From the NCBI RefSeq assembly GCF_029813835.1, contig NZ_JARVKV010000017.1:1-64000 (forward strand): DNA of 64,000 nt. The letters run 5' to 3'. The notes beneath the pieces are model-generated. The model ran no database searches. It saw nothing but the letters and a program-made list of their open reading frames with translations, and was not told where the DNA came from. This document shows, piece after piece, positions 37,268 through 47,263 of this stretch (positions are counted from its first letter, which is position 1; each line of letters begins with the position of its first letter). Source of the DNA: Streptomyces sp. DH37 (GTDB lineage: Bacteria; Actinomycetota; Actinomycetes; Streptomycetales; Streptomycetaceae). Both the position numbers and the translations under genes were made by a program.

Positions 37268-38008
37268 ATGAAGTCTGCGGATCGGAACCAGGCCAACGAC
37301 TACGACAGCTTCGCCGAGATGTTCTCCGCGGAGTCCGACAACAGCCTCGCGAACGCATATTACGAGCGGCCGGCGATGCTGGCCCTGGCAGGGGACGTGA
37401 CCGGCCGTCGGATCCTGGACGCCGGCTGCGGCTCGGGCCCGCTGTCCGCCGCACTGCACGAGCGCGGCGCCGTCGTCACCGGCATCGACTCCAGCGCCGG
37501 GATGCTGGCGCTGGCGAGACGGCGACTCGGCGACGACGTGGCCCTGCACGTGGTCGACCTGCGCGACCCGCTGCCGTTCGATGACGGCGTGTTCGACGAC
37601 GTGGTCGCGTCCCTGGTCCTGCACTACCTGGAGGACTGGGGGCCGACGCTGGCCGAGTTCCGGCGGGTGCTTCGGCCCGGCGGCCGGCTGATCGCGTCGG
37701 TGAGCCACCCCTTCACGGCCTACGCGCACCGGGATCCCCGGCCCGACTACCACGCGACCACCAGCTACACCTTCGACTGGACACTCAACGGACAGTCCGT
37801 CCCGATGGAGTTCTGGCGCAGGCCGTTGCACGCGATGACCGATGCCTTCACCACCGCCGGCTTCCGTCTTTGCGTCCTCAGCGAGCCGCAGCCCGACCCG
37901 GCCGCCCGTGAGCTGTTCCCGGACGGCTTCCAGGACCTCTCGACCAGACCCAACTTCCTGTTCTTCGTCGTCGAGGCGCCGCCGTCGGCCACCGGTTCGG
38001 GCGGCTGA
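37268..38008 (+). CDS. class I SAM-dependent methyltransferase
   Basis: 246 aa, small-molecule type: motif I RILDAGCGSGPLSAAL, acidic VTGIDSSAGMLALARRRL, LHVVDLRDPLPFDDGVFDDVVASLVLHYLEDW and RVLRPGGRLIASVSHPF. The C-terminal cap resembles UbiE-like enzymes. Substrate unknown. The start lies 10 bp after the IS end. Confidence 0.88.
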   Translation: MKSADRNQANDYDSFAEMFSAESDNSLANAYYERPAMLALAGDVTGRRILDAGCGSGPLSAALHERGAVVTGIDSSAGMLALARRRLGDDVALHVVDLRDPLPFDDGVFDDVVASLVLHYLEDWGPTLAEFRRVLRPGGRLIASVSHPFTAYAHRDPRPDYHATTSYTFDWTLNGQSVPMEFWRRPLHAMTDAFTTAGFRLCVLSEPQPDPAARELFPDGFQDLSTRPNFLFFVVEAPPSATGSGG

Positions 38009-38063
38009 CCGGTCGCGGATCACCAGCGGATCCTGTACCGGCGCACCGGTACTGTGGCGCCGC

Positions 38064-38966
38064 ATGAGCGACGCCGAGATCGAGATCACCGCGGGCCTGG
38101 TCCGTGACCTGCTGCGGGAGCAGCATCCTGACCTCGCGGGGCTGGCCGTCCGCGAGGTGGCGGGTGGATGGGGCAACCAGATGTGGCGCCTTGGGGACGG
38201 GCTGGCCGTACGCATGCCGCGCACAGAAAGCGCCCCGGACCTCCTGCGCAAGGAGTGCCGGTGGCTGCCCGTCCTGGCCCCGCGCCTGCCGCTCCCGGTC
38301 CCCAACCCCGTACGGATCGGCGAACCGTCCGCGCGCTTCCCGAAGCCCTGGGCCGTCATGACGTGGGTCCCCGGCGAGCCGCTGGACCACACCTCCATCA
38401 GCCGCGGTGACCACGCGGCCGACGCACTGGCGGCCTTCCTCACCGCGCTCCACGTGGAGGCGCCCGAAGACGCGCCGGTCAGTGAGGACCGTGGCGACCA
38501 CCCGAAGAAGTGCACGGACGGCTTCGACCACTTCTTCCACGCCGTCGTCCCCGACGACCTCGCCGACGAGATCCGAGCCGTCTGGGACGACGCCGTCGCG
38601 GCGCCCGAGTGGGAGGGCCCGCCGCTGTGGGTGCACGGCGACCTGCATCCTGCGAACGTCGTCGTCTCGGACGGGACGCTCTCGGGCGTGATCGACTTCG
38701 ATGCCGTGTTCGCCGGCGATCCGGCGTGGGACCTCGCCGCCGCATGGGTCATCCTTCCCGCGGGCGCCACCTCACGTTTCTTCGACGCATACGCGCAGGC
38801 AGACGAGGGGACGATCCGGCGCGCCCGCGGGCTGGCCGCCCTGAAGAGCCTGTTTCTCATGCTGATGGGCCGGAACGGGGACCGGGGCCTTCCCGGCGGC
38901 AAGCCGACATGGGGACCCGCAGGCCGAGCAGCACTCGATCGTGTTCTGAGAGACGGTTCGGTGTAG
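38064..38966 (+). CDS. aminoglycoside phosphotransferase-family kinase
   Basis: 300 aa, APH fold: N-lobe WGNQMWRLGDGLAVRMPRTES, hinge WAVMTWVPGEPLD, catalytic loop LWVHGDLHPANVVV with Asp193, metal site GVIDFDAVFAGDPAWDL. Likely phosphorylates a drug or sugar; the family is broad and the substrate cannot be assigned. ATG 38064. Confidence 0.88.
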   Translation: MSDAEIEITAGLVRDLLREQHPDLAGLAVREVAGGWGNQMWRLGDGLAVRMPRTESAPDLLRKECRWLPVLAPRLPLPVPNPVRIGEPSARFPKPWAVMTWVPGEPLDHTSISRGDHAADALAAFLTALHVEAPEDAPVSEDRGDHPKKCTDGFDHFFHAVVPDDLADEIRAVWDDAVAAPEWEGPPLWVHGDLHPANVVVSDGTLSGVIDFDAVFAGDPAWDLAAAWVILPAGATSRFFDAYAQADEGTIRRARGLAALKSLFLMLMGRNGDRGLPGGKPTWGPAGRAALDRVLRDGSV

Positions 38967-39035
38967 GCGCGCAGCGACGATCCTCGATACTCGCTGCCGG
39001 AACCGCCGCGACGTCGCTCCCACGTCGTTCACGAT

Positions 39036-39235
39036 GCCCTCCCCGTGAAGACGAGAAGAGGAACCGCCTAGTCGCCGAGAACCTGTCCAACCAGGCCATC
39101 GGCGACCGGCTTCACCTGACCGAAGGAACCGTCGAGTCCCACCTGGCCCACGTCTACACCAAACTCGCCGTCGACTCCCGCACCGCCGCCGTCGCCACCG
39201 CCACCGCCACCGACCTCGGCCTCATCCGCCGCTGA
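39036..39235 (+). pseudogene. LuxR-type HTH C-terminal fragment
   Basis: RNRLVAENLSNQAIGDRLHLTEGTVESHLAHVYTKLAVDSRTAAVATATATDLGLIRR is the last ~65 residues of a NarL/LuxR response regulator, ending in a proper TGA. There is no receiver domain or start upstream; the frame enters unrelated sequence. Confidence 0.7.
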
Positions 39236-39512
39236 CCCGAGTGCCCACGGACCTGAGGGAGGGGAGCGGAAGTCAAACGGTGGAGGGAAGGTCATCTGGG
39301 CCGAGCAGGCCGCGCCCTCAAGACCGCCGCCCGCGCCTCCACCGGCCCGGTGACGTGAGCTGTCCGCCGGTGAAGCCCTCATTCCGGTGGGTGATGGCGT
39401 GGCCGACCTCGCACTCGGCCGGGCGGCGCCCTCGGCCCGGGCCCGCGGCATCGTCCAGGCGCGTCCGACCCGGCAGATCCTCTCGCCCGTGTCCCGCCAG
39501 GCCGGCCGGTCG
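39236..39512. other. short gap, nothing recognised
   Basis: 3' of the LuxR fragment and 3' of the convergent GH127 gene; no gene seen. Confidence 0.4.
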
Positions 39513-41822
39513 TCACCGCACGATGCGCCACCGGTTGTCGGCCGTGCCGTTGTCCGAGTCCTGGACCGCGAAGGCACCGATCGCGGTGGAGCCGTTCTCG
39601 ATGGCGAGCAGCTTCCCGCTGTGCGCGTTGCGGATCGTGCAGGTGCCGTCGCCCCGGTCGTGGAGGGTCCACCGGTGGTCGGCGGTGCCGTTGTCCGACC
39701 ACTGGAGGACGGTGGCGCCGTCGGCGGTGGACATGTTCTGCACGCCGAGCACCTTGCCGCTGTGGACGTTGCGGAAGCGGAAGGCGTCGCCGTCGGGGAT
39801 CACCTCCCAGTCGTGGTCGGCGGTGCCGGAGTCGCTCCACTGCAGGGCGCGGCCGCCGTCGGCGGTGGACATGTCCTGGATGCCCAGCACGAGGCCGCTG
39901 GCGGCGTTGGCCAGGCGGACGGAGGCGAGGCCGCTGGTGTTCCAGTAGACGGTGTAGTTGTGGCCGTGCGCATCGTGGAAGGGACCGAGCGTGACGGTGG
40001 AGCCGTTCGCGGTGGCGGTGAAGGCGAGTGCGGTGGGGCTGGTCCGCCTGATCGAGGACGTGTCCAGGGAGGGGAGGGAGCTGAGGGCGGTGTCGCCGTA
40101 GTCGCCGGACAGGACGACCGGGCCGTGGGTGATCGCGGCGACGTCGGGGTCGTCGTTGGCCGGCCGCACGACGGTTCGCATGGGCAGGCGGACGGTGACG
40201 GTGTCGCCGGGGGCCCAGGCGCGGGTCAGGGACGCGTAGCTGCCGGGAGTGGTGGTGATGTTCTGCGCGGCGCCGTTGACGCTGACGGTGGCCCCCGTGG
40301 TCCAGCCGGGGATGCGGATGCGCATCGTCCAGGTTCCGCCGGCGTCGCCGGTGACGCGCAGGGTCGTGGTGTCGCTCGCCGGGTAGGACGTGGTCTGGGT
40401 GACGGTGATGCCGCGCCGGGCCCAGGTGAGAACCGAGGGGACGAACAGGTTCACGGTCAGTGTGGTGCCGGCGTGGAAGTAGATCGAGTCCATCAGCCGG
40501 GTGTGCATCTCCAGGCCCGTGCCCTGGCAGCACCAGAAGGTGGTGTAGTCGGTGCTCCAGGTGCCGCCGCCCCAGGCCGGGCCCACGCCGCGCCGGCCTC
40601 CGGGGTTGAGCGGGGTGAAGTAGGTGACGTGGCCGTGCGGGTCGGCCGGGTTCTGCTGGCCGATCACGTGGTTCAGCCACGCCTGCTCGTAGAAGTCGAA
40701 CAGCGCGGCCCGGTCCGGGTCGAGGGCGAACAGCTCCCGGGTGAGGGTGAGCATGTTGACGGTGTTGCAGCTCTCGCACGTGTCCCGCCTCAGGTGGGCG
40801 GCGATGGCGTTCGGAGCGCGGAAGTGCTCGGCCTGGCTGTTGCCGCCGATGGCGTAGGTGTGCGCGCCGACGCAGATGTTCCAGGCGTTGGTGGCGATGT
40901 CCCGGTAGCGGGCGGTGCCGGTGGCCTTGTACTCGCGGACGGCCCCGATCCATTTCGGTACCTGGGTGTTGGCGTGCAGTCCGGCCAGCCTGTCCTGGCC
41001 CGCCGCCAGCGGGTCGAAGACCGCGGCGTGGTCGAACCGCTGGGCGACGGCGAGCCACCGTGCGTCGCCGGTCTGCTGGTGGAGGTCGGCCAGTACGGCG
41101 TTCATGCCCCCGAACTCGGTGCCCAGCACGGCCTGCATCTGCGCGGTGCCGAGCCGGCCGGTGCGCCGGTCGACCCAGCCCGCCAGGGCCAACAGCACGT
41201 CGCGGGCCTGGGTGCTGCCGATGTGCCGCCACACGTCCAGCAGCCCGGCCAGGGTCTTGTGGATGGTGTAGTACGGCACGTTCCCGTTGGACAGGGTGCG
41301 TGCCTCCAGCGCGGTGAAGTCGGATTCGGGATAGCCGCAGAGGTACCCGGCGCCGAAACCCGCGGCGCTGTTGTTGGCCTGGCACTTGGCCAGCTCCGCC
41401 ACCATGTACGTCGCCTTGTCCCGGCAGACGGTGTCTCCGGTCACGGCGTACACCTGTGCCCAGGCGGTGAGGAAGTGGCCCTGGGAGTGGCTGCGGAAGG
41501 GGAAGTCCGGCGCCTCCCAGCCGCCGGTGGCGGACGCGCCGTTGGTCGGCAGGCGGTGGTTGGCGCGGAAGTTGTACAGCAGCCGGTCGACGTCGACGAA
41601 TCGCAGGTAGTTCCGGGTGCGGTCCTGGTTGTCCAGCCAGCGGCTCGCGGTGAGCCGGACCTGGCCGAGGTCGAAGGGAAAGGCCAGGGCTCCGATGTCG
41701 GCCCGGACCGGGGGGACGGCCGCTCGGGCCGGGGAGCCGCCGACGAGGGGACCGGCGGCGGAGGCGGCGGCTGTGGCCCCGGCGAGCCGGAGGAGGCGTC
41801 GCCTGCTGAAGGAGGAGGACAT
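39513..41822 (-). CDS. Tat-exported GH127 beta-L-arabinofuranosidase with RICIN tail
   Basis: 769 aa. The N-terminus has a Tat signal (SRRRLLRLAGATAAASAAG). Residues 40-620 are the DUF1680/GH127 fold. E350 in TCESCN plus C352, C431 and C432 (WCCQGTG) match the zinc-cysteine active site of HypBA1, where the nucleophile is a Cys. Residues ~625-769 are a RICIN-like trefoil with three NMSTADG/SDNGTADxxW repeats. It would release arabinofuranose from plant glycans outside the cell. ATG 41822 follows GAAAGG; the frame is open farther upstream but without Tat-like sequence. Confidence 0.92.
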   Translation of the reverse strand: MSSSFSRRRLLRLAGATAAASAAGPLVGGSPARAAVPPVRADIGALAFPFDLGQVRLTASRWLDNQDRTRNYLRFVDVDRLLYNFRANHRLPTNGASATGGWEAPDFPFRSHSQGHFLTAWAQVYAVTGDTVCRDKATYMVAELAKCQANNSAAGFGAGYLCGYPESDFTALEARTLSNGNVPYYTIHKTLAGLLDVWRHIGSTQARDVLLALAGWVDRRTGRLGTAQMQAVLGTEFGGMNAVLADLHQQTGDARWLAVAQRFDHAAVFDPLAAGQDRLAGLHANTQVPKWIGAVREYKATGTARYRDIATNAWNICVGAHTYAIGGNSQAEHFRAPNAIAAHLRRDTCESCNTVNMLTLTRELFALDPDRAALFDFYEQAWLNHVIGQQNPADPHGHVTYFTPLNPGGRRGVGPAWGGGTWSTDYTTFWCCQGTGLEMHTRLMDSIYFHAGTTLTVNLFVPSVLTWARRGITVTQTTSYPASDTTTLRVTGDAGGTWTMRIRIPGWTTGATVSVNGAAQNITTTPGSYASLTRAWAPGDTVTVRLPMRTVVRPANDDPDVAAITHGPVVLSGDYGDTALSSLPSLDTSSIRRTSPTALAFTATANGSTVTLGPFHDAHGHNYTVYWNTSGLASVRLANAASGLVLGIQDMSTADGGRALQWSDSGTADHDWEVIPDGDAFRFRNVHSGKVLGVQNMSTADGATVLQWSDNGTADHRWTLHDRGDGTCTIRNAHSGKLLAIENGSTAIGAFAVQDSDNGTADNRWRIVR

Positions 41823-42879
41823 CGTGCGCCTTTCTGCGCGGGCAAGTGGTGACCGCGGCTTGGAGCGTGCGGCTCGGGTGAGGCCCGACACGTGGTCGGG
41901 GTCCTGGCGGGCGCCGGCGGAGTGGGCGGTGCGGGTGGTGCCTCGTGCCGGAGGGCGATCGGCCCTCAGCGGTGCGCCCCGGCTCTCCCGGGGCAGGGCG
42001 AGTGCGGAGGACGCGGTGCGCGCTCCCGCCACGGGCCGGGGCCGGCCGGCGCGGCGAGGTGGACGTGCGGGCGGGAGTCGACCCGTCCGACCACCGGCAT
42101 CCCGGAGCAGGCCGGGCAGGGCTTGCCGTCGACGGTGACGACGCTGCCGTCGGCGGCAAGTCCTGCCCGGCCAGTCGTCGGCGATGAAGCCTGCCACGGG
42201 GGGGCGCGGTGTCTGCCCGGTCCGTCGAGCAGAAGGGTCTCCGGAGCCCGCGTCAGACGGCACGGGCCGACGGGTCCGCGCCGCCGCTGTTGACCGGGTC
42301 GGCGGACGGGGGCGGGGTCGTGGCAGCGGCGGGTGCTCCCGCCGCTGCTCCTCCCGGCGCGGTCACCCGGCGGGCGAGGGCGAGCAGGGCGGTGAACAGG
42401 GCTCCCACCCACCGGGGCGGAGGACACCGGAACGGTGGCCCGGGAAGGCGACCGGTGGGCCGGGCTGTTGGACGTGGACGGTGCGGAGACACGCATGGAC
42501 ATCTCCTCGCGCGGGGGAGGGGAGCCGAACACGTGGGCGGCGTACCTGACGCCGTCCTGCCGAGCTGTTCACTGTCGGCGGCTGCCGCGGAACGCGGCGG
42601 GGAAGCATGCCGCCTAATTGTTCGTGATATCGAACGCTGTTCGCAGGATCGACGAGACCATAGTTGTCCAGGTAACGGGTCGTCAATGCGGTCGGCGACC
42701 ACAATCGGCCGACGGGTCGAGGCCGCTGCCGCCGGAAGAGGCATGCGCGTTCGGCGTCAAGGCAAGCAGGAGGGGAAGGGAACTCGGTGTGCCTGAGTGT
42801 CGGCGCGCCTCCGACCGAGTTCTACGGTCCGACCGACTTCCCGAACTGCGTTCGGTGTGTCGAGCGCAGCGAGCGATCA
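41823..42879. other. 1-kb gap upstream of GH127
   Basis: No supported gene. A minus-strand piece near 42100-42180 (GSVVTVDGKPCPACSGMPVVG) looks protein-like but is not identified. The GH127 promoter must lie here. Confidence 0.45.
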
Positions 42880-43085
42880 CGTCGATCTCTCAACTCCGCC
42901 TGCCCGTCGCGCCGTCGCCGCTACCCGGGACGGTTGCCGGTGGGGCGACCGGACCGCCCTGCGCGCGATCGTCTGCATGCTGCGCACGGGCGTGAGCCGG
43001 CGGGGCGTTCCCGCACGACAGGCCGGGCTGCAGCAGGGCGATGGCCTGGCGGCGCCTGCAGGACCGGACCGAGGCCGGCCTGTGA
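42880..43085 (+). pseudogene. IS5-family transposase N-terminal fragment
   Basis: DRTALRAIVCMLRTGVSRRGVPARQAGLQQGDG is the N-terminal DUF4096-like region of IS5 transposases (DRTALRAIVCVLRTGVSWRDVP type). A frameshift follows; the expected TAWRRLQDRTEAGL reads in another frame near 43045-43080. Decayed. Confidence 0.6.
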
Positions 43086-43208
43086 CCTCAACAGGAGCCG
43101 AGCCGGAACCAGAACTCGCCGGCATCTTCGTCCCGGACCACCACGGTCCACCTCCGGAGCAGTAGGCAGACGCTGTCCGCATGCCCGTCGGGGCGGGGAC
43201 GACGGCGC

Positions 43209-43508
43209 TCAGGGGAAGGGCCGGGCCGTGGGGGACGCGGCGGAGTCGTGTACCAGTTCAGCCGGCTGGAGGAGGAAGCCGTACGTCGCCAGGCACCCCT
43301 GGAGGCGGACGAAGTAGGACCGCTCGGAGCACCGGAAGACCTCCCGGCGCCGCACCTTCCGCAGGCGCCCCTGGAAGGTGCTCGCCATCCGCGCGAGAGC
43401 CTCCGCCGCCTCCTCCGGGCCGCTCTCCCACTCCGCGACGGTCTGCGCGTCCCGGTCCGCCTCCGCGACGCCGTCGACGGGAACGGCCAGCACGATCCAT
43501 CGGGGCAT
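43209..43508 (-). CDS. 99-aa hypothetical protein
   Basis: ATG 43508 behind GGGGGAGGTGATC, an excellent ribosome binding site. Sequence: PRWIVLAVPVDGVAEADRDAQTVAEWES, then FQGRLRKVRRREVFRCSERSYFVRLQGC. It looks like a small alpha/beta protein; no named domain recognised. Cytoplasmic. Confidence 0.65.
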   Translation of the reverse strand: MPRWIVLAVPVDGVAEADRDAQTVAEWESGPEEAAEALARMASTFQGRLRKVRRREVFRCSERSYFVRLQGCLATYGFLLQPAELVHDSAASPTARPFP

Positions 43509-43815
43509 CCCGCGATCACCTCCCCCTCGTCCGGCACCTCCCACCGCGACGCGCGCGGATCAGTGGCAGGCGGCCGGCGTCTGACCGTCCGAGGTTCTGG
43601 AACGGCGAGCGACGACCTACCCCCCTTGCCGGCCCGGCCGGCGACGCGGCCGCAGCAGGTGAGCCCGGGCCCGCTTTCGTGAGCGGAGCCCCCGGTGGAC
43701 GGGCGCCCTGTCCCAGGGCGCCGAGCCCGGCTTGCCAGTAGTCCGGACCGGCGTACAGGTCCGGACCGCGGTGCCCCGGCTCCTCGTGGTCGCTCCGAGC
43801 CGGGGGGTCGGGACG

Positions 43816-44211
43816 TCAGGACCAGAACTCGTCGAGCACGTCGAGGTCCTCGACGCACTCGTCCAGGTCGGTGATCTTGTCGCCGACGATGCGGAAGACG
43901 ATTCCGCCCATCACGTCGAGGCTCTTGCCGCCGCGCTCGCCGGTCATGCGGTGGTGGGAGATCACGTGTCCGCGGCCGTCGACCGACAGGTGGCGCAGTT
44001 CCACCCGGAACGTGCCGTCGGTCTCCTCGGCCAGACGCCGGTACACCTCCAGGATGGCGTCCTGCCCCTTGAAGTCGCCGGACAGCGGGTTGTTCCCGGG
44101 GACGTGATGTGTGGCGTCTCCCGCCAGGAGCTCGCGCATGGTGTCCATGTCCTGCCGGCTGAACGCCTCGTAGCCCCTGCGGACCAGTGCGGCGTGCGGG
44201 TGCTCGGCCAT
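43816..44211 (-). CDS. SnoaL-like / nuclear transport factor 2-fold protein
   Basis: 131 aa: LVRRGYEAFSRQDMDTMRELLAGDATHHVPGNNPLSGDFKGQDAILEVYRRLAEETDG, a typical SnoaL/NTF2 cone-fold start, and FRIVGDKITDLDECVEDLDVLDEFW end. Members are cyclases, isomerases or binding proteins; this one is unassigned. ATG 44211 follows GAGGAG at 11 nt; a GTG at 44223 is less likely. Confidence 0.87.
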   Translation of the reverse strand: MAEHPHAALVRRGYEAFSRQDMDTMRELLAGDATHHVPGNNPLSGDFKGQDAILEVYRRLAEETDGTFRVELRHLSVDGRGHVISHHRMTGERGGKSLDVMGGIVFRIVGDKITDLDECVEDLDVLDEFWS

Positions 44212-44641
44212 GATCGATTCCACTCCTCGTTCGCCGAGTCTTGTGACCTGATATGTTCCATTCTCCCTCTGCGGCCGCGTTCCGCGAAGGCCGTGGCGGC
44301 AGCGGGCGGAAATTCCCTTCCGCCGGCCGGAGGGGCCGTGACGCCCGGCCGGAGCGCGGCACGTACGGGCGCTGCCCGGACTCGTCCAGCGGCAGGACGG
44401 GGGCGTCCTCGTGCAGGCCGTGGGTGACGGTGGTCCTCACCCACTGGCCGGCCGGCGGTTCCCGGCCGGCCTTGGAGCGTTTGGCCGGCTGCACGGCCCA
44501 GGTGCCGGAGGGGGCGGCCATGACCCGGTCGGCGGTGGCGGCCGCGTTCGCGAGGTGCGGCCGGGCCGGGACGGCGGGCGGTCGAGCCGCCCTCCTCCGT
44601 GTGAAGCGGGTCGGTATGAGACGGCGCGGGCGCGGGCGGGG
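44212..44641. other. gap, nothing recognised
   Basis: Between the SnoaL-like gene start and the VanZ gene end; holds the SnoaL promoter, no gene seen. Confidence 0.4.
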
Positions 44642-45277
44642 TCAGGGACGGTCGACGGGGGCAGCGATCCGGGCCGACCGGGGTCCTGCGACGGTCGCCG
44701 TACGCCGGCGGTCGTTCCGCAGCGCCGCGGAGCGGGGCAGCGAGGCCGCGAGGAGGGGGTCGCGCAGGGCCGGTGCGCGCAGGGCGAGGGCGAGCAGGGC
44801 GTAGCCGACGAGTCCGCCGAGCGTGTTGGCGAGGAGGTCGTTGACGTCCACGGAACGGCCGTTGTTCAAGACGATGTACGACAGCAGCTGGGTGGCTTCC
44901 ACGGACAGGCTGACCGCCGCCGTCATCAGGGTCGCCCGCGACGGTGAGTCGGCGCGCCGGAACAGCAGCGGCAGCAGGAACCCGGCCGGCACCATCATGA
45001 TGACGTTGGGAACGATGGTGATGTCCGCGGTGAGCAGCGGGATGAAGTTGATCTGGCCGATCCAGGGGGCCTGGTTGGCGTACTCGCCCCACGTCACGTT
45101 CAGCGGGAAGACCGTCAGGGACAGCACGGCGGCGGCGTAGACGGCAGCGGTCAGCTGCAGCAGGGCGTGGCGCCTGTTCCACATACCGCGCCGCACCCGG
45201 ACGGCGAGCCAGGCTGCGAACAGGATGAGCAGGGGGCCGAGAACAGGCGCGGAGTCCACCTGGAAACGGATGTCCAT
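44642..45277 (-). CDS. VanZ-family membrane protein
   Basis: 211 aa, about five TM helices. VanZ signature: LSLTVFPLNVTWGEYANQAPWIGQINFIPL, NVIMMVPAGFLLPLLF, SVEATQLLSYIVLNNGRSVDVNDLLANTLGGLVGYAL. VanZ proteins lower teicoplanin susceptibility in enterococci; actinobacterial relatives are mostly uncharacterised. It is divergent from the sensor kinase gene. Confidence 0.9.
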   Translation of the reverse strand: MDIRFQVDSAPVLGPLLILFAAWLAVRVRRGMWNRRHALLQLTAAVYAAAVLSLTVFPLNVTWGEYANQAPWIGQINFIPLLTADITIVPNVIMMVPAGFLLPLLFRRADSPSRATLMTAAVSLSVEATQLLSYIVLNNGRSVDVNDLLANTLGGLVGYALLALALRAPALRDPLLAASLPRSAALRNDRRRTATVAGPRSARIAAPVDRP

Positions 45278-45434
45278 CGGGGGTGATCCTTCGGTCGGGG
45301 CCAACGGTGCTGACGTCGTCCAGCTTCCTTCCGGGACAGGACCCGGCGGATCTCCCGAAGGGCCGATTCCCCGGCGGGCGGCTACGACTTTCGGCAGAGG
45401 GGACCCGGCGGCGAGCGCGGCTAGGGTGCTCACC

Positions 45435-46616
45435 ATGCTCAGATCACCGCGCGCCGCGGCTGCCGGCCGGCTCATCGGCAGCACCCTGCTGCTCTGCGTC
45501 CTCGGGGCGGCCCTGCTCATCGACATCGACACCGGCGCCCTCGGACATCAGGGCGCCGGGACGCTGCTGTTCCTGTCGACGGCCGCGGCGGCGACCGGTG
45601 CCTTCCCGGCCGTGGGGATCAGGCTGCCCCCCGCGGTGCTGGCGTGGACGGCGTGCGGCGTGGCCCTGGTGTCGCTGGCCTGCTCGGTCGGACTGCGCGC
45701 GGCCGCGGGCAGCGGCTCCGACCTGGATCAGGCCTCCGACACCTACACCCTGTTCGAGCCGGCCGCCCTGATGGTGCTGCTGCACGTGACGGCGCGGCGT
45801 GGTTCCCCGGCCGGCACCGCCGTCGCCCTGCCGCTGCTCATGACCGCCCTCATCCTGCGTCCGCTGGTGGTCGAGGTGGACGAGGCCAGCAGCATCGTCG
45901 CGCTCATCCTGACCCTGGTGGCCGGCGGCGCCCTGGCCTCCGGCCTCACCGTCCGCCTGGTCGCCGCCTCCCGCCGGCAGCGCGAGGAGCAGATCAGGCT
46001 CGAACAGCGCCTCGGCTTCGCCCGCGACCTGCACGACTTCGTCGCCCACCACATATCGGGCATCGTGGTCCAGGCGCAGGGCGCCCGTGCCGTCGCGGCC
46101 GGAGATCCCCGGGCAGTGGGCGACGCCCTCGAGCTGATCGAGACCACCGGAGCGGAGGCGCTGACCGCCATGCGCAAGATGGTCGGCGCCCTGCGCGAGG
46201 ACACCGTCCCGAACACACGGGCGCGGGGCACGGACGGCGTCCGCGCCCTCGTCGCCGACTGCCGGCTGCCCGGGGCCCGGGTCCACTTCACCGGGACCGG
46301 CCCGGCCGACAGCCTCCCCGCGGACGCCGCCCACCTCGTGGAACGCGTGGTCATGGAGGCACTGACGAACATCCGCAAACACGCCCGCGACTGCACCACC
46401 GCACGGGTGCACCTGGACGTCTCCCGCCGCCGGGTGACCGCGCGGATCACCAACGACGGACACCACCGCCCGCCCGACGGCACCGGCTACGGACTGCGCG
46501 GCCTGCGCGAGGTCACCGACGCCGCCGGGGGCACCCTGACCGCGGGACCCGGCCCCGGGACCGGCTGGCAGGTCGGACTCGAGCTTCCTCTCCCGCTGAG
46601 GCAGGTGCGCCGGTGA
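45435..46616 (+). CDS. sensor histidine kinase (NarL/DesK-type)
   Basis: 393 aa. Residues 1-175 hold five to six TM helices. The HisKA_3 domain has FARDLHDFVAHHISG with phospho-acceptor His200. The HATPase follows (VVMEALTNIRKHARDC, N-box; GTGYGLRGLREV, G-box). ATG 45435. Its stop overlaps the response regulator GTG (GTGA), so the two are translationally coupled. Confidence 0.94.
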   Translation: MLRSPRAAAAGRLIGSTLLLCVLGAALLIDIDTGALGHQGAGTLLFLSTAAAATGAFPAVGIRLPPAVLAWTACGVALVSLACSVGLRAAAGSGSDLDQASDTYTLFEPAALMVLLHVTARRGSPAGTAVALPLLMTALILRPLVVEVDEASSIVALILTLVAGGALASGLTVRLVAASRRQREEQIRLEQRLGFARDLHDFVAHHISGIVVQAQGARAVAAGDPRAVGDALELIETTGAEALTAMRKMVGALREDTVPNTRARGTDGVRALVADCRLPGARVHFTGTGPADSLPADAAHLVERVVMEALTNIRKHARDCTTARVHLDVSRRRVTARITNDGHHRPPDGTGYGLRGLREVTDAAGGTLTAGPGPGTGWQVGLELPLPLRQVRR

Positions 46617-47263
46617 CCATCCGTGTCCTTCTCGCGGACGACCAGGCGATCGTCCGCACCGGCATGGCCATGATCCTGGCGGCCGAGGACGGCATCGAGG
46701 TCGTCGCCCAGGCCGCCGACGGAGTCGCCGCGATCCAGCAGACCGACCGGCACCGCCCCGACGTCGTCCTCATGGACATCCGCATGCCGCGGCTGAACGG
46801 CATCGAGGCGCTGAGACACCTGCACCGCCCCGGGGCCGCGCACACCCCGAAGGTCGTCATGGTGACGACCTTCGACGACGACGAATACGTCCACCAGGCC
46901 CTGCACAACGGCGCCTGCGGCTTCCTCCTCAAGGACGCGGGGCCTCGCCTGCTGGCCGAAGCCGTCCGCTCCGCCGCCTCCGGCGAGGCCCTGATCAGCC
47001 CCTCCATCACCGTCCGCCTGCTCCAGCAGTTCGCCCGTCCCGCCGCAACCGCCGCCCCGGCCCGTCCCTCGCCCCTGACCCGGCGCGAGGCCGAGGTCGC
47101 CGTCCTCGTCTCCCGCGGGCACACCAACACCGAGATCGCCGCCGCCCTGCACATCAGCGCGGGCACGGTGAAGACCCATCTCACCAACATCCAGAGCAGA
47201 CTCGGCGTCCGCAACAGGGTCGAGATAGCGGCCTGGGTCTGGGAGTCGGGCCTCGCCCGCTGA
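46613..47263 (+). CDS. LuxR/NarL-family response regulator
   Basis: 216 aa: receiver domain RVLLADDQAIVRTGMAMIL, phospho-acceptor Asp55 in VVLMDIRMPRLNG, and K in GFLLKDAGPR; C-terminal HTH LTRREAEVAVLVSRGHTNTEIAAALHISAGTVKTHLTNIQSRLG. GTG 46613 overlaps the kinase stop. Target genes unknown; the VanZ gene next door is a candidate. Confidence 0.95.
   Translation: MTIRVLLADDQAIVRTGMAMILAAEDGIEVVAQAADGVAAIQQTDRHRPDVVLMDIRMPRLNGIEALRHLHRPGAAHTPKVVMVTTFDDDEYVHQALHNGACGFLLKDAGPRLLAEAVRSAASGEALISPSITVRLLQQFARPAATAAPARPSPLTRREAEVAVLVSRGHTNTEIAAALHISAGTVKTHLTNIQSRLGVRNRVEIAAWVWESGLAR

Noticed and set aside
37214..38902. 562-aa minus-strand open frame
   Set aside because: Antisense to the methyltransferase and phosphotransferase genes, both of which have clear motifs on the plus strand.
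39387..41852. 821-aa plus-strand open frame over GH127
   Set aside because: Antisense shadow of a gene with intact catalytic motifs on the minus strand.
42253..42796. small frames upstream of GH127
   Set aside because: Open by base composition only; no start signals or known families.
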